From Candidatus Saccharimonadota bacterium (lineage in GTDB: Bacteria > Patescibacteriota > Saccharimonadia > Saccharimonadales > UBA4665): DNA of 44,923 bases. This document shows, piece by piece, positions 9,543 to 17,749 of the stretch; positions within the stretch are counted from its first letter, which is position 1; every line of letters begins with the position of its first letter. A program made the translations under genes and the position numbers. The stretch lies in assembly GCA_027315225.1 (NCBI GenBank), contig DAHUYJ010000006.1, positions 1 to 44,923 on the forward strand, written 5' to 3'. Below the pieces are notes generated by a model, which was not told the origin of the DNA, did not search any database, and saw nothing but the letters and a program-made list of their open reading frames with translations.

Positions 9543-10725
9543 GACCCACTCCCTGCAATGCCTCCGTAACGGCCGCGGTCAACGGTGTTTCCGGACTATG
9601 GACGGCTCCCAGCAAGCCGTGCTTATTAAGCACGGCCTCCATTTGGGCGAGACCCTCTTCCTGGTTGGGGCCGCCGCGGCGAACAAAGACCTTTACCTGT
9701 TGCGCACGCAGCTTATCGGCAACTTCTTCAATAGCCTGTAGTACGCCAGCAAACGTCTTAGCAATGTCCGTAAAGTTCGCTACTGCGCCACCTATGAATA
9801 GCACCTTCTGTTTGGCTGATGATTTAAGCAAAAGCTTAAGCACAGCTTCTGTGTATAAGTACGTCTCTTCGGTGTTGGGGTTTCCGCTATACTCGCCGTA
9901 GTTGGCAAGCTGCTTGCCATATCCCTGGTTGTAGACCTCGTCGGCCACCACTACGCTGGCGCCGCCGCCGGAAAGCAGCAAAAAGATGCTCCCGTCCGGT
10001 TCTAGAACGCTCAGCTTAAGCGAAGCCGGAGAGTTGGCGTCCAGCTCCTGGACATTGAGCTCTTCCTGCGTAAGATTATGCCCGGTATGACGACGCAAGT
10101 CATCCGCGTCCCAATTATCAACAAAAAACGCTGCCGTGTCATCAACTTCCACCGCGGCATCCAGCATTTTAAGGCCAGCGTCGCTTATCAAGTACGGGTT
10201 GATTTCTGTAAAGACAAAATAGTTGCCGGCAAAAACCGCTGCCAGTTGCTGCAACTGCTTGTCACTAATACCCGTTTCTGCCGCCAGATGTCCCCAATCG
10301 GTTTCGCTGTTCAGGCGTACTCTCTTGAGGCTTTCGGCGTGCTGCTCAATGTCCACGCCGCCAATCGTTGAATACTGCAGGGTCAGCCCCTCCCGGTCAG
10401 ACAGTAGACCCAGATAGCGCTCATCAGTTGGAACATGGCTATCCATAGGCTCAACGATCAGCCAACGGTACCCTTTGTCACTCAGGATTTTAACGGCTTT
10501 GGCCAGGTCGCCGTGTTGCACATCCAAAAGTACCAGTCCCTTTTTGAACCGGCCTTTTACGCCTTCGTCTACCTTGACGACAAAGCTGCTATCCGCCGAA
10601 GCTGCCTCTTGCAGCTGAGAGTTCAGGGACAAACTTGAGTCAACCGACCATCCTTTGTACGGCAAACCCAGGGCTTTGGAAATAATAATCTTAGCCCTAT
10701 ACTCGGACAATTTCTGACGCGGCAT
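9535..10725 (-). CDS. aclB: ATP-citrate lyase, ATP-grasp subunit
   Basis: 396 residues, the usual length of AclB. It has an N-terminal ATP-grasp fold (VVKVDEGVKGRFKKGLV near residue 48; FTEINPYLI near 180) and a C-terminal citrate-binding region with LSGGGAS and the family-typical RRGGPNQEEGL near residue 348, which matches the corresponding part of ACLY. It phosphorylates the catalytic histidine of AclA. Gene order aclB-aclA is that of Chlorobium. A TATGAT box ends 6 nt before the ATG. Confidence 0.9.
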   Translation of the reverse strand: MPRQKLSEYRAKIIISKALGLPYKGWSVDSSLSLNSQLQEAASADSSFVVKVDEGVKGRFKKGLVLLDVQHGDLAKAVKILSDKGYRWLIVEPMDSHVPTDERYLGLLSDREGLTLQYSTIGGVDIEQHAESLKRVRLNSETDWGHLAAETGISDKQLQQLAAVFAGNYFVFTEINPYLISDAGLKMLDAAVEVDDTAAFFVDNWDADDLRRHTGHNLTQEELNVQELDANSPASLKLSVLEPDGSIFLLLSGGGASVVVADEVYNQGYGKQLANYGEYSGNPNTEETYLYTEAVLKLLLKSSAKQKVLFIGGAVANFTDIAKTFAGVLQAIEEVADKLRAQQVKVFVRRGGPNQEEGLAQMEAVLNKHGLLGAVHSPETPLTAAVTEALQGVGHE

Positions 10726-10731
10726 ATCTAC

Positions 10732-10737
10732 ATCATA
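10732..10737 (-). promoter_or_regulatory. -10 box of the acl operon
   Basis: TATGAT ends 6 nt before the aclB ATG, which would place the transcription start at or within a base or two of the start codon. It is read as a leaderless promoter by comparison with at least ten similar cases in the window. Confidence 0.5.
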
Positions 10738-10778
10738 TCAGAATTACGGACATGCAATGATGAGAATTCGGGAAGTTT

Positions 10779-11045
10779 TTACGCGGCCGGTTCCAGCGGG
10801 GGCGGCCCGCCGTCATCCTCAAACTTCGATAGGTCTACAGCCTCCGGACCGGAGAGTCTAAACCCTCTCGGCACCCGGCCGGCTCTGGGCGTCAGGGATG
10901 TTAGTTCTCTGGGTTGCTCAACTGTATCTGCCGGAGCATCAATTGGACAACCTTCATTCATCATCCTTGTGACCTCGTGATCGTGTCCAGTAGAGCCGCC
11001 AAGAGGGGGCTCTGGAAGGCCTGGAATTTCACTTCTCATATGCAT
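10779..11045 (-). CDS. Small acidic proline-rich hypothetical protein
   Basis: 88 residues, no recognised family, no membrane segment; rich in Pro, Gly, Glu and Asp, so probably largely disordered. It is treated as real because a perfect AGGAGG lies 10 nt before the ATG and a TACAAT box lies further upstream, on the side divergent from sodA. No function is proposed. Confidence 0.55.
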   Translation of the reverse strand: MHMRSEIPGLPEPPLGGSTGHDHEVTRMMNEGCPIDAPADTVEQPRELTSLTPRAGRVPRGFRLSGPEAVDLSKFEDDGGPPPLEPAA

Positions 11046-11055
11046 AATACGTATT

Positions 11056-11061
11056 CCTCCT
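11056..11061 (-). promoter_or_regulatory. Strong Shine-Dalgarno AGGAGG
   Basis: AGGAGG upstream of the 88-residue ORF decides its start at 11045. Such a strong site stands out against the leaderless starts around it. Confidence 0.7.
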
Positions 11062-11193
11062 TTGCGCCTTAATGAAAAGGTATTTTATTGTAGCACCAGA
11101 CGGCGCCGGCTGCAATGTGATGCTGGTCTTAAATTACCGCGGTGCCACTACGCGCTTAGGCCGAACCCATTTCGACACGGATCAAATAGGGTT

Positions 11194-11199
11194 TACAAT
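11194..11199 (+). promoter_or_regulatory. -10 box of sodA
   Basis: TACAAT lies 34 nt before the sodA ATG, leaving a leader that contains the GGGAGG ribosome binding site at 11224-11229. Confidence 0.5.
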
Positions 11200-11233
11200 A
11201 GAACTATTAGAAAAGAATATTACGGGAGGGCCT

Positions 11234-11836
11234 ATGTTTACGCTACCGGATCTGCCATACGCTTATGACGCACTTGGCAAGTACATCAGCAAAGACATCA
11301 TGGAGCTACACCACAGCAAGCACCATCAAAGCTATGTCGACAAACTCAACGCCGCGCTGGAAAAAGCGCCCGAATTACAGAGTAGGTCTGTCGAAGACCT
11401 GATCAGCGACCTCGACAGTGTACCCGAAGAGATTCGCACCGCTGTCCGCAACCATGGTGGCGGCCATTATAACCACACGCACTTCTGGACTTGGATGTCG
11501 CCAGAGGGCGGCCAGGAACCAAACGGCCAGTTGGCCAAAGCTATAAAGGCCAAGTATGGCAGCTTCCAGGAGTTTATGGACGTCTTTGGCGCCAAGGCGC
11601 TTGGCGTTTTCGGCAGTGGCTGGGCCTGGCTGCAGCCCGACCTCTCTATCGTTACCACCCCCAACCAGGATTCCCCGCTCAATAGCGGCCAACCGGAACC
11701 GATCCTGGGCCTGGACGTCTGGGAGCACGCCTACTACCTGGACTACACCTACAAGCGCGGCGATTACATCAAGGCCTGGTGGAATGTCGTCAACTGGCAG
11801 GAAGTCGAACGCCGCTTCGCGGAAATTTCAGACTAG
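11234..11836 (+). CDS. sodA: Superoxide dismutase, Mn/Fe type
   Basis: 200 residues from the ATG at 11234, chosen because GGGAGG precedes it and the protein then begins at the family N terminus ([17 protein letters not shown]). Metal ligands are visible: H in [12 protein letters not shown] in [10 protein letters not shown], and D and H in [13 protein letters not shown]. The GGHxNH form and NQD before the LGLDVWEH block suggest manganese or cambialistic use rather than strict iron. It converts superoxide to hydrogen peroxide and oxygen. No signal peptide. Confidence 0.95.
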   Translation: MFTLPDLPYAYDALGKYISKDIMELHHSKHHQSYVDKLNAALEKAPELQSRSVEDLISDLDSVPEEIRTAVRNHGGGHYNHTHFWTWMSPEGGQEPNGQLAKAIKAKYGSFQEFMDVFGAKALGVFGSGWAWLQPDLSIVTTPNQDSPLNSGQPEPILGLDVWEHAYYLDYTYKRGDYIKAWWNVVNWQEVERRFAEISD

Positions 11837-12052
11837 TTGTTAAATAATCCTTAAAGAGGCAAGCCGATAGCCTACCAAAAAACGGCACGCTATTCTCTGC
11901 ATTGGGCTCTAGGTTCGCAACAAATGTAGGTCTTTCAATCTGGTTTAGCTGAGATATTGTTTTAAAGTTTACTATTTAATAACACTAAATACCTTTTTAT
12001 AAAATTATGTTATTTAATATTTTTTTAATCATTATGCGCAATAATACGTGTC

Positions 12053-12763
12053 ATGCAACACCCGCAAAAAGTCCTGTTGGTGGAGGACGACCGTAACATT
12101 GCCAACGCCTTAAGGTACGCGCTGCAAAAGACATACGATCTTGACATGGTGACAACCGGAAAGGCGGCATTATATAAGGTTGACGGGGTGCAGTATGACA
12201 TCGTCATGCTTGACCTTAACCTGCCCGACATGTCCGGAGCGATGGTATGCCAGCTGTTGCGTGAGCAGGGATTGAGGGTGCCGATCCTTATATTGACTGC
12301 CGAGAGTAGCACCCTGACCAAGATACGCCTGCTGGATGAGGGTGCTAACGATTACTTGACTAAGCCCTTCAGCTTGGGCGAGCTCAAAGCACGCATGAGG
12401 GCGTTAACGCGCACTGCCCATCAACCAGCAAAACCTGCCAGACGGCTGACTGTTGGCGATGTGGAGCTTGACCGTCAAACATACGAGTTCAGGCGGGAGG
12501 GGGCCGTAATTACGTTACGTCGAAAGGAATACGCCATACTGGAGTACTTAATGGAGCATGCCGGTTCGGTCGTGGGGCGCCGGGCATTGAGTCGTTATGC
12601 CTGGCACGGTGCCGAAGATTTGTGGACGAATACCATAGATGTACACATTAAACACCTGCGCGACAAGGTTGACCGTCCATTTGGACGGCCGCTTATCAAA
12701 ACCGTACACGGTATCGGTTATAAATTCGACCCGTCCCAAATCATAACCACGAACAGAGACTAA
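12053..12763 (+). CDS. OmpR/PhoB-family response regulator
   Basis: 236 residues. The receiver domain (residues 5-118) has the acidic pair EDD at 11-13, phospho-acceptor D54 in VMLDLNLPD and the conserved lysine in LTKPFS. The C-terminal winged helix (about 145-232) has the typical LRRKEYAILEYL, TNTIDVHIKHLRDKVD and VHGIGYKF segments. It is a DNA-binding transcription factor paired with the histidine kinase starting 12 nt after it. The AT-rich 200 bp upstream holds several TTATTTAA-like elements that could be its own binding sites. Confidence 0.93.
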   Translation: MQHPQKVLLVEDDRNIANALRYALQKTYDLDMVTTGKAALYKVDGVQYDIVMLDLNLPDMSGAMVCQLLREQGLRVPILILTAESSTLTKIRLLDEGANDYLTKPFSLGELKARMRALTRTAHQPAKPARRLTVGDVELDRQTYEFRREGAVITLRRKEYAILEYLMEHAGSVVGRRALSRYAWHGAEDLWTNTIDVHIKHLRDKVDRPFGRPLIKTVHGIGYKFDPSQIITTNRD

Positions 12764-12774
12764 GGACGTCGCAA

Positions 12775-13512
12775 TTGGTTACCCACGAGCAACTTAGGGA
12801 GCTACAGCATTTCGCACGGCTCGGGCGAATGAGCGCCAGCCTGTTGCATGAAATAAGCCACCCCCTCACGGCAGCCTTGCTTAATCTGGAGATGAGTGAC
12901 CAGCAATCACAGGGCGTTAAGCGAGCCCGTAATAATATCCATGTGCTCAGGCGATACGTGGAGGCTGCCAGGCAGCAGGTCCGCCATAACGGAAGACCGA
13001 CAAGTTTTTATGTGCAAACGCAACTGAACCAGTTGCAACAAATTGTCCAACCGCTAGCCGATCGGGCTGGTGTACGGCTTGACATACGGTCCGTACCTAA
13101 CTGTCAGCTGCGCGGCGACCCGGTTAAGTTCCAACACATTATTACCAACCTGATAGTTAATGCCATTGAAGCCTACCCCGACAATGCGCCTGGGCCGGCA
13201 CTAGTTCAGGTAACAACGGTCCGCAGCTGTGGCTGGATTACGATTCGAGTAAACGACTGGGGCAAAGGCATTCCCGCCAAAATGGTGCCTCGTATTTTTG
13301 AAACATTCTATACAACGAAGAACCAGCCGGGACGCGGCCTGGGTATAGGCCTGTCGACCGTCAAGCATTACGTAACGGTTGACTTTCAGGGCTCTATAAA
13401 GGTCAGCAGTTCTCCGGAGCAAGGTACCAAGTTCACCGTCAAACTGCAGACAACTACTGCTAAACTAGGAAAATCGGCAAGTAGGCGGTCCCGGCTGCTC
13501 TCAGAGCACTGA
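12775..13512 (+). CDS. Soluble histidine kinase without sensor domain
   Basis: 245 residues from a TTG start preceded by AAGGA. The dimerisation H-box LLHEISHPL carries the phosphorylated H25 almost at the N terminus. The HATPase domain follows with the N box (NLIVNAIEAY), G1 (VNDWGKGIP), the F box (IFETFYTTK) and G2 (GRGLGIGLSTVKHYV). There is no transmembrane, PAS or HAMP segment, so signal input must come from another protein or through the short N terminus. It is cotranscribed with the response regulator. Confidence 0.9.
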   Translation: MVTHEQLRELQHFARLGRMSASLLHEISHPLTAALLNLEMSDQQSQGVKRARNNIHVLRRYVEAARQQVRHNGRPTSFYVQTQLNQLQQIVQPLADRAGVRLDIRSVPNCQLRGDPVKFQHIITNLIVNAIEAYPDNAPGPALVQVTTVRSCGWITIRVNDWGKGIPAKMVPRIFETFYTTKNQPGRGLGIGLSTVKHYVTVDFQGSIKVSSSPEQGTKFTVKLQTTTAKLGKSASRRSRLLSEH

Positions 13513-13555
13513 ACCGCGCTGTCGGAATTCTTACATGAGGTGCTCTGGGCGATGC

Positions 13556-13561
13556 TATAAT
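13556..13561 (+). promoter_or_regulatory. -10 box upstream of the Ser/Thr-rich membrane protein
   Basis: A consensus TATAAT about 56 nt before the TTG start at 13618, with GAGGAG as ribosome binding site in the leader. A long-loop hairpin with arms AGAGCAC and GTGCTCT spans the region just upstream (about 13502-13547) and may separate this unit from the kinase gene. Confidence 0.55.
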
Positions 13562-13617
13562 ACCCTGCATACACAAAAGGGACCACAGTTAAAAAGTTTG
13601 ATACAGAGGAGAAAAAC

Positions 13618-14103
13618 TTGCAACAATATTCGCTAACCAGCTCCGGCCAAGTGCAAAGCTCGCACCGTTTCTTGATAGGGCCGCCGCTGTTAGCCGTATT
13701 GCTCTTCGGATTCGGTTTCGTGCTGTACCAATCCCATCAAACTACACAGAGCCAGTCCGTCTCCAGACAGGCCACCGCTCGCACCAGCAGCATATCAACT
13801 AAAAAAGCTTCGGGGTTACACACATTGCCTACTAAACCTCAAGTAGCCGCTGCCGCGGTAACACCTCAACAGCTACCCACTGGATCTGCCGATGGACCGG
13901 CCAAAATATCTTCCATATCAAGCGGGGACTACGCCCCTCATTCAACAGCCAATCCGCAATCAGCCCATTCGACTATGAATAATCCGCAACCAGCCATGTC
14001 CAGCCCTGCCGTCACCAACAATTCCAGCCCCTTCGGCCCACCCGTCAACCCATCCAATACGATCAATTCCCTGGAAAGCAGCACCGATAGCCTGCTTAGG
14101 TAA
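13618..14103 (+). CDS. Membrane-anchored Ser/Thr/Pro/Gln-rich protein
   Basis: 161 residues from a TTG start after GAGGAG. One transmembrane helix at about residues 20-38 (PPLLAVLLFGFGFVLY) is followed by about 120 residues of low-complexity Ser, Thr, Pro, Gln and Asn with no cysteine, probably an extended extracytoplasmic stalk. No family recognised. The 3' end overlaps the convergent trmD by 8 bp. Confidence 0.65.
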   Translation: MQQYSLTSSGQVQSSHRFLIGPPLLAVLLFGFGFVLYQSHQTTQSQSVSRQATARTSSISTKKASGLHTLPTKPQVAAAAVTPQQLPTGSADGPAKISSISSGDYAPHSTANPQSAHSTMNNPQPAMSSPAVTNNSSPFGPPVNPSNTINSLESSTDSLLR

Positions 14104-14758
14104 CCACCGGTGGGCCGCCGCTGTTTGCCTGGCGCCAGGCCTCTATATCGGCATGGTGTCCGCTCAATAAAACCTCCGGCACGCGCATTCCCTGGAATAC
14201 CTCTGGCCTGGTATACTGCGGAAACTCGATAGTCTTATCATCATCCTGGAACGACTCGATTTCAGCTGACCTTTCGCCGCCCAAAACGCCGGGTAGCAGG
14301 CGTACAATCGAGTCAATAATAACCATCGCCGGCAGTTCCCCTCCGGTCAGGACATAGCTGCCGATGCAAAAACTTTCATCGACCCATTTGGTGATCCGCT
14401 CATCGTAACCTTCGTAACGCGGACAGATTATGATCAGCCCCGGGCTTTCGGCTGCCAGACGCTTGGCGGCCGATTGCCGGTACAATTCTCCGCGCGGCGT
14501 CGGCAATATTACTTTAGCGGAAGGGTTGGCCTGCTTGGCTTGCTCGATTGCCGCTACCAGCGGTTCGGGTTTGAGCAACATCCCGTCGCCGCCGCCATAT
14601 GGCGTGTCATCAACCTGCTTGCGCGGCCCTAGGCCGAAATCTCTCAAATTGATCATCTCATATGACACAATGCCCCGGTCCTGCGCCTTCCACAGCATGC
14701 TGCTCGCCAGCACGCCGGCAAACATGTCCGGAAACAGCGTAATAACCTGGATTTTCAT
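14096..14758 (-). CDS. trmD: tRNA (guanine-37-N1)-methyltransferase
   Basis: 220 residues. It methylates G37 next to the anticodon using SAM, preventing frameshifts. The start MKIQVITLFPDMF, DDTPYGGGDGMLL, and the trefoil-knot SAM site (CPRYEGYDERI, IGSYVLTGGELPAMV) are family hallmarks. Its ATG overlaps the khpA stop by one base (TAATG). Confidence 0.96.
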   Translation of the reverse strand: MKIQVITLFPDMFAGVLASSMLWKAQDRGIVSYEMINLRDFGLGPRKQVDDTPYGGGDGMLLKPEPLVAAIEQAKQANPSAKVILPTPRGELYRQSAAKRLAAESPGLIIICPRYEGYDERITKWVDESFCIGSYVLTGGELPAMVIIDSIVRLLPGVLGGERSAEIESFQDDDKTIEFPQYTRPEVFQGMRVPEVLLSGHHADIEAWRQANSGGPPVVT

Positions 14759-15300
14759 TAGACGTCGAGATCGTCGAGATCGGCTAGTTCCCGTCGTGTT
14801 TGCGCCAGGCGGTCACTAGTTTGCCCCTCGGCAGACTGGGATGCATCGGCTGCTGGCTCAGGCTCATCAGGTTTAACCGTGGGTCCTTCTGCGGTATCGG
14901 AAGCCTCTGATGCCTGCTGTTGGCCGGCGTTATTGCCGTCATCCCCATTGCTGTCGTTGGCGGCAACGGTGGCCATGGAATCATCCGCGTTAGTTGCATT
15001 GTCGGTGGGTGTTTGGGTTGAAGCGGTAGCGTTTTCTGTCCTATAGCCCGACGGACCGTTATCTATAATTTTTAAATTGTAGCGGGCATCGTTTTTGGTA
15101 CCCAGGGCGCGCAAGAGTGTGCGCAGTGATTGGGCGGTAGCGCCGCGTTTGCCGATAACCCGGCCCAGGTCCTCAGGGTCAACGGTCAACTCCAACAGAA
15201 CACCCTTTTCGTCGATCCGACGGTCAATCTTTACGGCGTCAGGCTTGCCCACTAAAGATTTAACAACGTACTCGATAAACTGTTTATCAATATCGCTCAT
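14758..15300 (-). CDS. khpA: KhpA-like KH-domain RNA-binding protein with a long acidic tail
   Basis: The first 80 of 180 residues form the small bacterial KH protein (KhpA/YlqC): LGRVIGKRGATAQSLRTLL carries the G-x-x-G loop (GKRG) for single-stranded RNA. Residues from about 85 are a low-complexity extension rich in Asn, Asp, Thr, Gln and Glu, absent from typical 75-80 residue homologues. In other bacteria KhpA pairs with KhpB in cell elongation and RNA control. AGGAG precedes the ATG, and it sits between rpsP and trmD as in many bacteria. Confidence 0.88.
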   Translation of the reverse strand: MSDIDKQFIEYVVKSLVGKPDAVKIDRRIDEKGVLLELTVDPEDLGRVIGKRGATAQSLRTLLRALGTKNDARYNLKIIDNGPSGYRTENATASTQTPTDNATNADDSMATVAANDSNGDDGNNAGQQQASEASDTAEGPTVKPDEPEPAADASQSAEGQTSDRLAQTRRELADLDDLDV

Positions 15301-15363
15301 GTGACAGACTCCTGCAGGTTAGTTGATGTAAGGTAGCACTCCACGCGGCGGGTACTTGGTCTC

Positions 15364-15369
15364 ATTATA
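15364..15369 (-). promoter_or_regulatory. -10 box upstream of khpA-trmD
   Basis: TATAAT about 65 nt before the khpA ATG, giving a leader with AGGAG. It would let khpA-trmD be transcribed apart from rpsP. Confidence 0.5.
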
Positions 15370-15409
15370 GCAAACCGGCTTTTTGCACAAGTATGAATTT
15401 TCGCTGAGA

Positions 15410-15844
15410 TTACTCGGCGGGTTCGTCTTTTTTGGAAGTTTCGTCAGATGCTTCGGCGTCAGGTTTTTCTTCGGCGGGTTCTTTGGCGGCGGCCGGTTCT
15501 TCAGCCGCTTGTTGTTCCGCTTCGGGTTCAGGCGGCCTGGTGCTTCGGCGCTTGTCGGGGTTGCGGACGGTTCGTTTCCTGTCGGACGGCAGTTTGACCC
15601 AGTCCGGTAGCTTGACACCTTCACTCTTAAATAAACGGGCTATGCGGTCTGAGGGTTGGGCACCATGTTCAAGGTAAAAAGCAGCTTTTTCCTTATCCAG
15701 AATGGTGGACTTGGCATGCGGATCATAACTACCCAAGCGGGCCACAACCTTGCCACTGGTTGGCGTCAGGCGTGAATCCTGTACCACGACACGGAACATG
15801 GCGTGGCCGCGGCGGCCGGTGCGTTGCATACGAATAGCTAACAT
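15410..15844 (-). CDS. rpsP: Ribosomal protein bS16 with acidic extension
   Basis: 144 residues. The first 85 are bS16 (MLAIRMQRTGRRGHAMFRVVV start, LGSYDPHAK, GAQPSDRIARLF), which supports 30S assembly. The rest is a Glu/Ala/Pro/Lys-rich tail that roughly doubles the region beyond the usual 80-90 residues. It resembles the acidic tail on the neighbouring khpA product in character but not in sequence. Confidence 0.94.
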   Translation of the reverse strand: MLAIRMQRTGRRGHAMFRVVVQDSRLTPTSGKVVARLGSYDPHAKSTILDKEKAAFYLEHGAQPSDRIARLFKSEGVKLPDWVKLPSDRKRTVRNPDKRRSTRPPEPEAEQQAAEEPAAAKEPAEEKPDAEASDETSKKDEPAE

Positions 15845-15926
15845 TTACTTACTAAGCTCTCTTCTTCATTGTAATTAGCGTTATTAGAGACAATCCTTGC
15901 TATTCTACAGATAACCTTCCCTGTTG

Positions 15927-16643
15927 TCAATCGTTTGATGCGTTGCCGGTTATCCTGTAATGTTCCAAGGCAACTTCGGCGGCCTTTTGTTGTGCGGCTT
16001 GTTTGCTGGGACCGGTGCCGCGGCCACGCAATTTGCCGCTTACGTACACCCCGACAACAAATGTCTTGTCATGGTCGGGGCCTTGTTCGTCCATGACCTT
16101 GTATACCGGCGTGGCGGTTTCCCGGCTCTGCGCCAGTTCTTGCAGGTGGGATTTGGAATCCATCCAGGAGCCACTCTCCAGAATATCCTTAAAGGTACTC
16201 AAGATGCTTTTTGTAATGAAACGCCTGGCGGCCTCATACCCCTGATCCAGGTACAGCGCGCCGATAACAGCCTCAAAACTATTCGCTAGGATCTGAGCCC
16301 GGGCCCTTTCTGTGCCGCGCTTTTCGCCGCGGCTGAGGCGTAACAGCGATTCGAAGTCGTACCTGGCAGCCGCAGCACCTATACTCTCCGTCCGGACCAA
16401 GCTGCTACGCCAATTAGTAAGGATACCCTCCGGCTCGGCATAGTTTGTATAGAGATACTCGGTAACTACTAGCTCCAGTACGGCATCGCCGAGAAACTCC
16501 AAGCGCTCGTTATGTTCATGCACCGTCTTTTTGTGCTCGTTTAGATAGGAGCGGTGCGTGAAAGCCGTCAGCAGCAGGTCAATATTATTGAATGTTACGC
16601 CCAGTTTCTCTTTAGCAAACGTCCGATAGGCCGAGATATCCAT
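15927..16643 (-). CDS. rnc: Ribonuclease III
   Basis: 238 residues. The catalytic domain has ERLEFLGDAVLELVV near residue 45 (signature with acidic metal ligands) and SFEAVIGALYLDQG near 120; the C-terminal dsRNA-binding domain spans about 165-232 (GTGPSKQAAQQKAAEVALEHY). It cuts double-stranded rRNA and mRNA precursors. It lies between rpsP and the NUDIX gene on the same strand. Confidence 0.96.
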   Translation of the reverse strand: MDISAYRTFAKEKLGVTFNNIDLLLTAFTHRSYLNEHKKTVHEHNERLEFLGDAVLELVVTEYLYTNYAEPEGILTNWRSSLVRTESIGAAAARYDFESLLRLSRGEKRGTERARAQILANSFEAVIGALYLDQGYEAARRFITKSILSTFKDILESGSWMDSKSHLQELAQSRETATPVYKVMDEQGPDHDKTFVVGVYVSGKLRGRGTGPSKQAAQQKAAEVALEHYRITGNASND

Positions 16644-16664
16644 AATAGTTAGCTTGTTAAGCTT

Positions 16665-17165
16665 TTATACTTTTCCTTCTCTAATCTTTTTCATTCCGAT
16701 AAGAATGAGCTTGCCTATGTCATCGTAGGCGATCTTATCTACCGCTTCGCTGGCCGGTAACCACTTGATGTCATTCAACCAGTCTTCAGGATCAAGTTCA
16801 TTGGTGTTGCCCTGGCCTTCGACTAGATATATATGCATTGTCATGAGCACCAAGGTGTGATTGCGGCGATAGCGAAAATTAACTTTGCCCAACTGGCTGA
16901 ATACCTCCATGTCCTGAAGGCCAGTCTCCTCGCGAATTTCGCGTTCTGCCGTAGCACCCGGGTCTTCGCCCGGCTCAACGTGCCCCTTGGGAATGGTCCA
17001 GCGATTCTTGGCATCCTGCATAAGCAGAATTTGAACCTTACCCGTTTCGGAATCCTTGCGAAAGACCACGCCGCCGGAAGTAGTCTCTCGAACTACTTCG
17101 TCGATAACCGGCCGGCGACGCAAGCTAAATTTTCGGAAGCCGCGAATGGGTTTTGGTCGTTTCAT
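16665..17165 (-). CDS. NUDIX hydrolase
   Basis: 166 residues. The NUDIX box GHVEPGEDPGATAEREIREE plus TGL fits G-x5-E-x7-REUxEExGU exactly. A basic N terminus (MKRPKPIRGFRKFSLRRRPV) precedes it. Candidate substrates are nucleoside diphosphate derivatives or diadenosine polyphosphates; the sequence does not decide. It is placed between nusB and rnc with short gaps. Confidence 0.88.
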   Translation of the reverse strand: MKRPKPIRGFRKFSLRRRPVIDEVVRETTSGGVVFRKDSETGKVQILLMQDAKNRWTIPKGHVEPGEDPGATAEREIREETGLQDMEVFSQLGKVNFRYRRNHTLVLMTMHIYLVEGQGNTNELDPEDWLNDIKWLPASEAVDKIAYDDIGKLILIGMKKIREGKV

Positions 17166-17179
17166 ATGATTCCTTTAAC

Positions 17180-17716
17180 CTACTTCTTTTTATCTGTTGT
17201 CTTAGGCGATGGCTTGGCCTTGGTTTTTGCCTTGGTTTTTGCCTTGGTTTTTGCCTTGGTCCGCGGCTTCGGTTGCGGCTTGGATGCCAGTGCTTCGCGT
17301 TCCCGCAGCAACGTACCGAGTACGCCGTTGACAAACCGCGAAGAATTATCGCCGCCAAAAGCTTTGGCCAGTTCCACGGCCTCGTTGATAACAACTTTTG
17401 GCGGTACGTCAGCCTCATTCTCCAATTCGTACAAACCCATGCGGAGAATGATCCGGTCCATCCGCGCAATCTGGTCTATGGGCCATTCCGGTGCTACAGG
17501 CTGGAGCTTCACGTCAAGCTTGGAGGCGTGTTTACTGACACCGATAACCAATTGCTTAACAAACGTGACATCGCTGAGCATCTCCTTGTAGCGCCGGGTA
17601 TTGCGCTCCAGCACCTCAGTAAGACTCAACTTGTCATCGTGCGCTTCCTGACGCAACTCTTGTTCATAGAGCGTTTGGAGGGCTATGATGCGGCCGAGGT
17701 GACGATTCGATGCCAT
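17180..17716 (-). CDS. nusB: Transcription antitermination factor NusB with lysine-rich tail
   Basis: 178 residues. The all-helical NusB core (about 1-142) includes RIIALQTLYEQE, RMDRIILRMGLYEL and PPKVVINEAVELAKAFGGDNSSRFVNGVLG, the conserved C-terminal block. A 35-residue basic tail follows, made largely of a tandem Lys-Thr-Lys-Ala repeat. NusB binds boxA RNA with S10 during rRNA transcription; the added positive charge may increase RNA affinity (inference). Confidence 0.94.
   Translation of the reverse strand: MASNRHLGRIIALQTLYEQELRQEAHDDKLSLTEVLERNTRRYKEMLSDVTFVKQLVIGVSKHASKLDVKLQPVAPEWPIDQIARMDRIILRMGLYELENEADVPPKVVINEAVELAKAFGGDNSSRFVNGVLGTLLREREALASKPQPKPRTKAKTKAKTKAKTKAKPSPKTTDKKK
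17217..17260 (-). repeat. 12-bp tandem repeat inside nusB
   Basis: About 3.7 perfect copies of a 12-mer (GCCTTGGTTTTT on the plus strand) encode the KTKA repeats of the NusB tail. The unit is a multiple of three, so copy-number change keeps the frame. Confidence 0.9.
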
Positions 17717-17749
17717 ATTGTTAAAACTTCCTTTCTCAGGAACGGGGAC

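Noticed and set aside
15319-15624. 101-codon minus-strand frame rich in Lys/Pro/Asn
   Set aside because: Shifted reading of the rpsP low-complexity tail.
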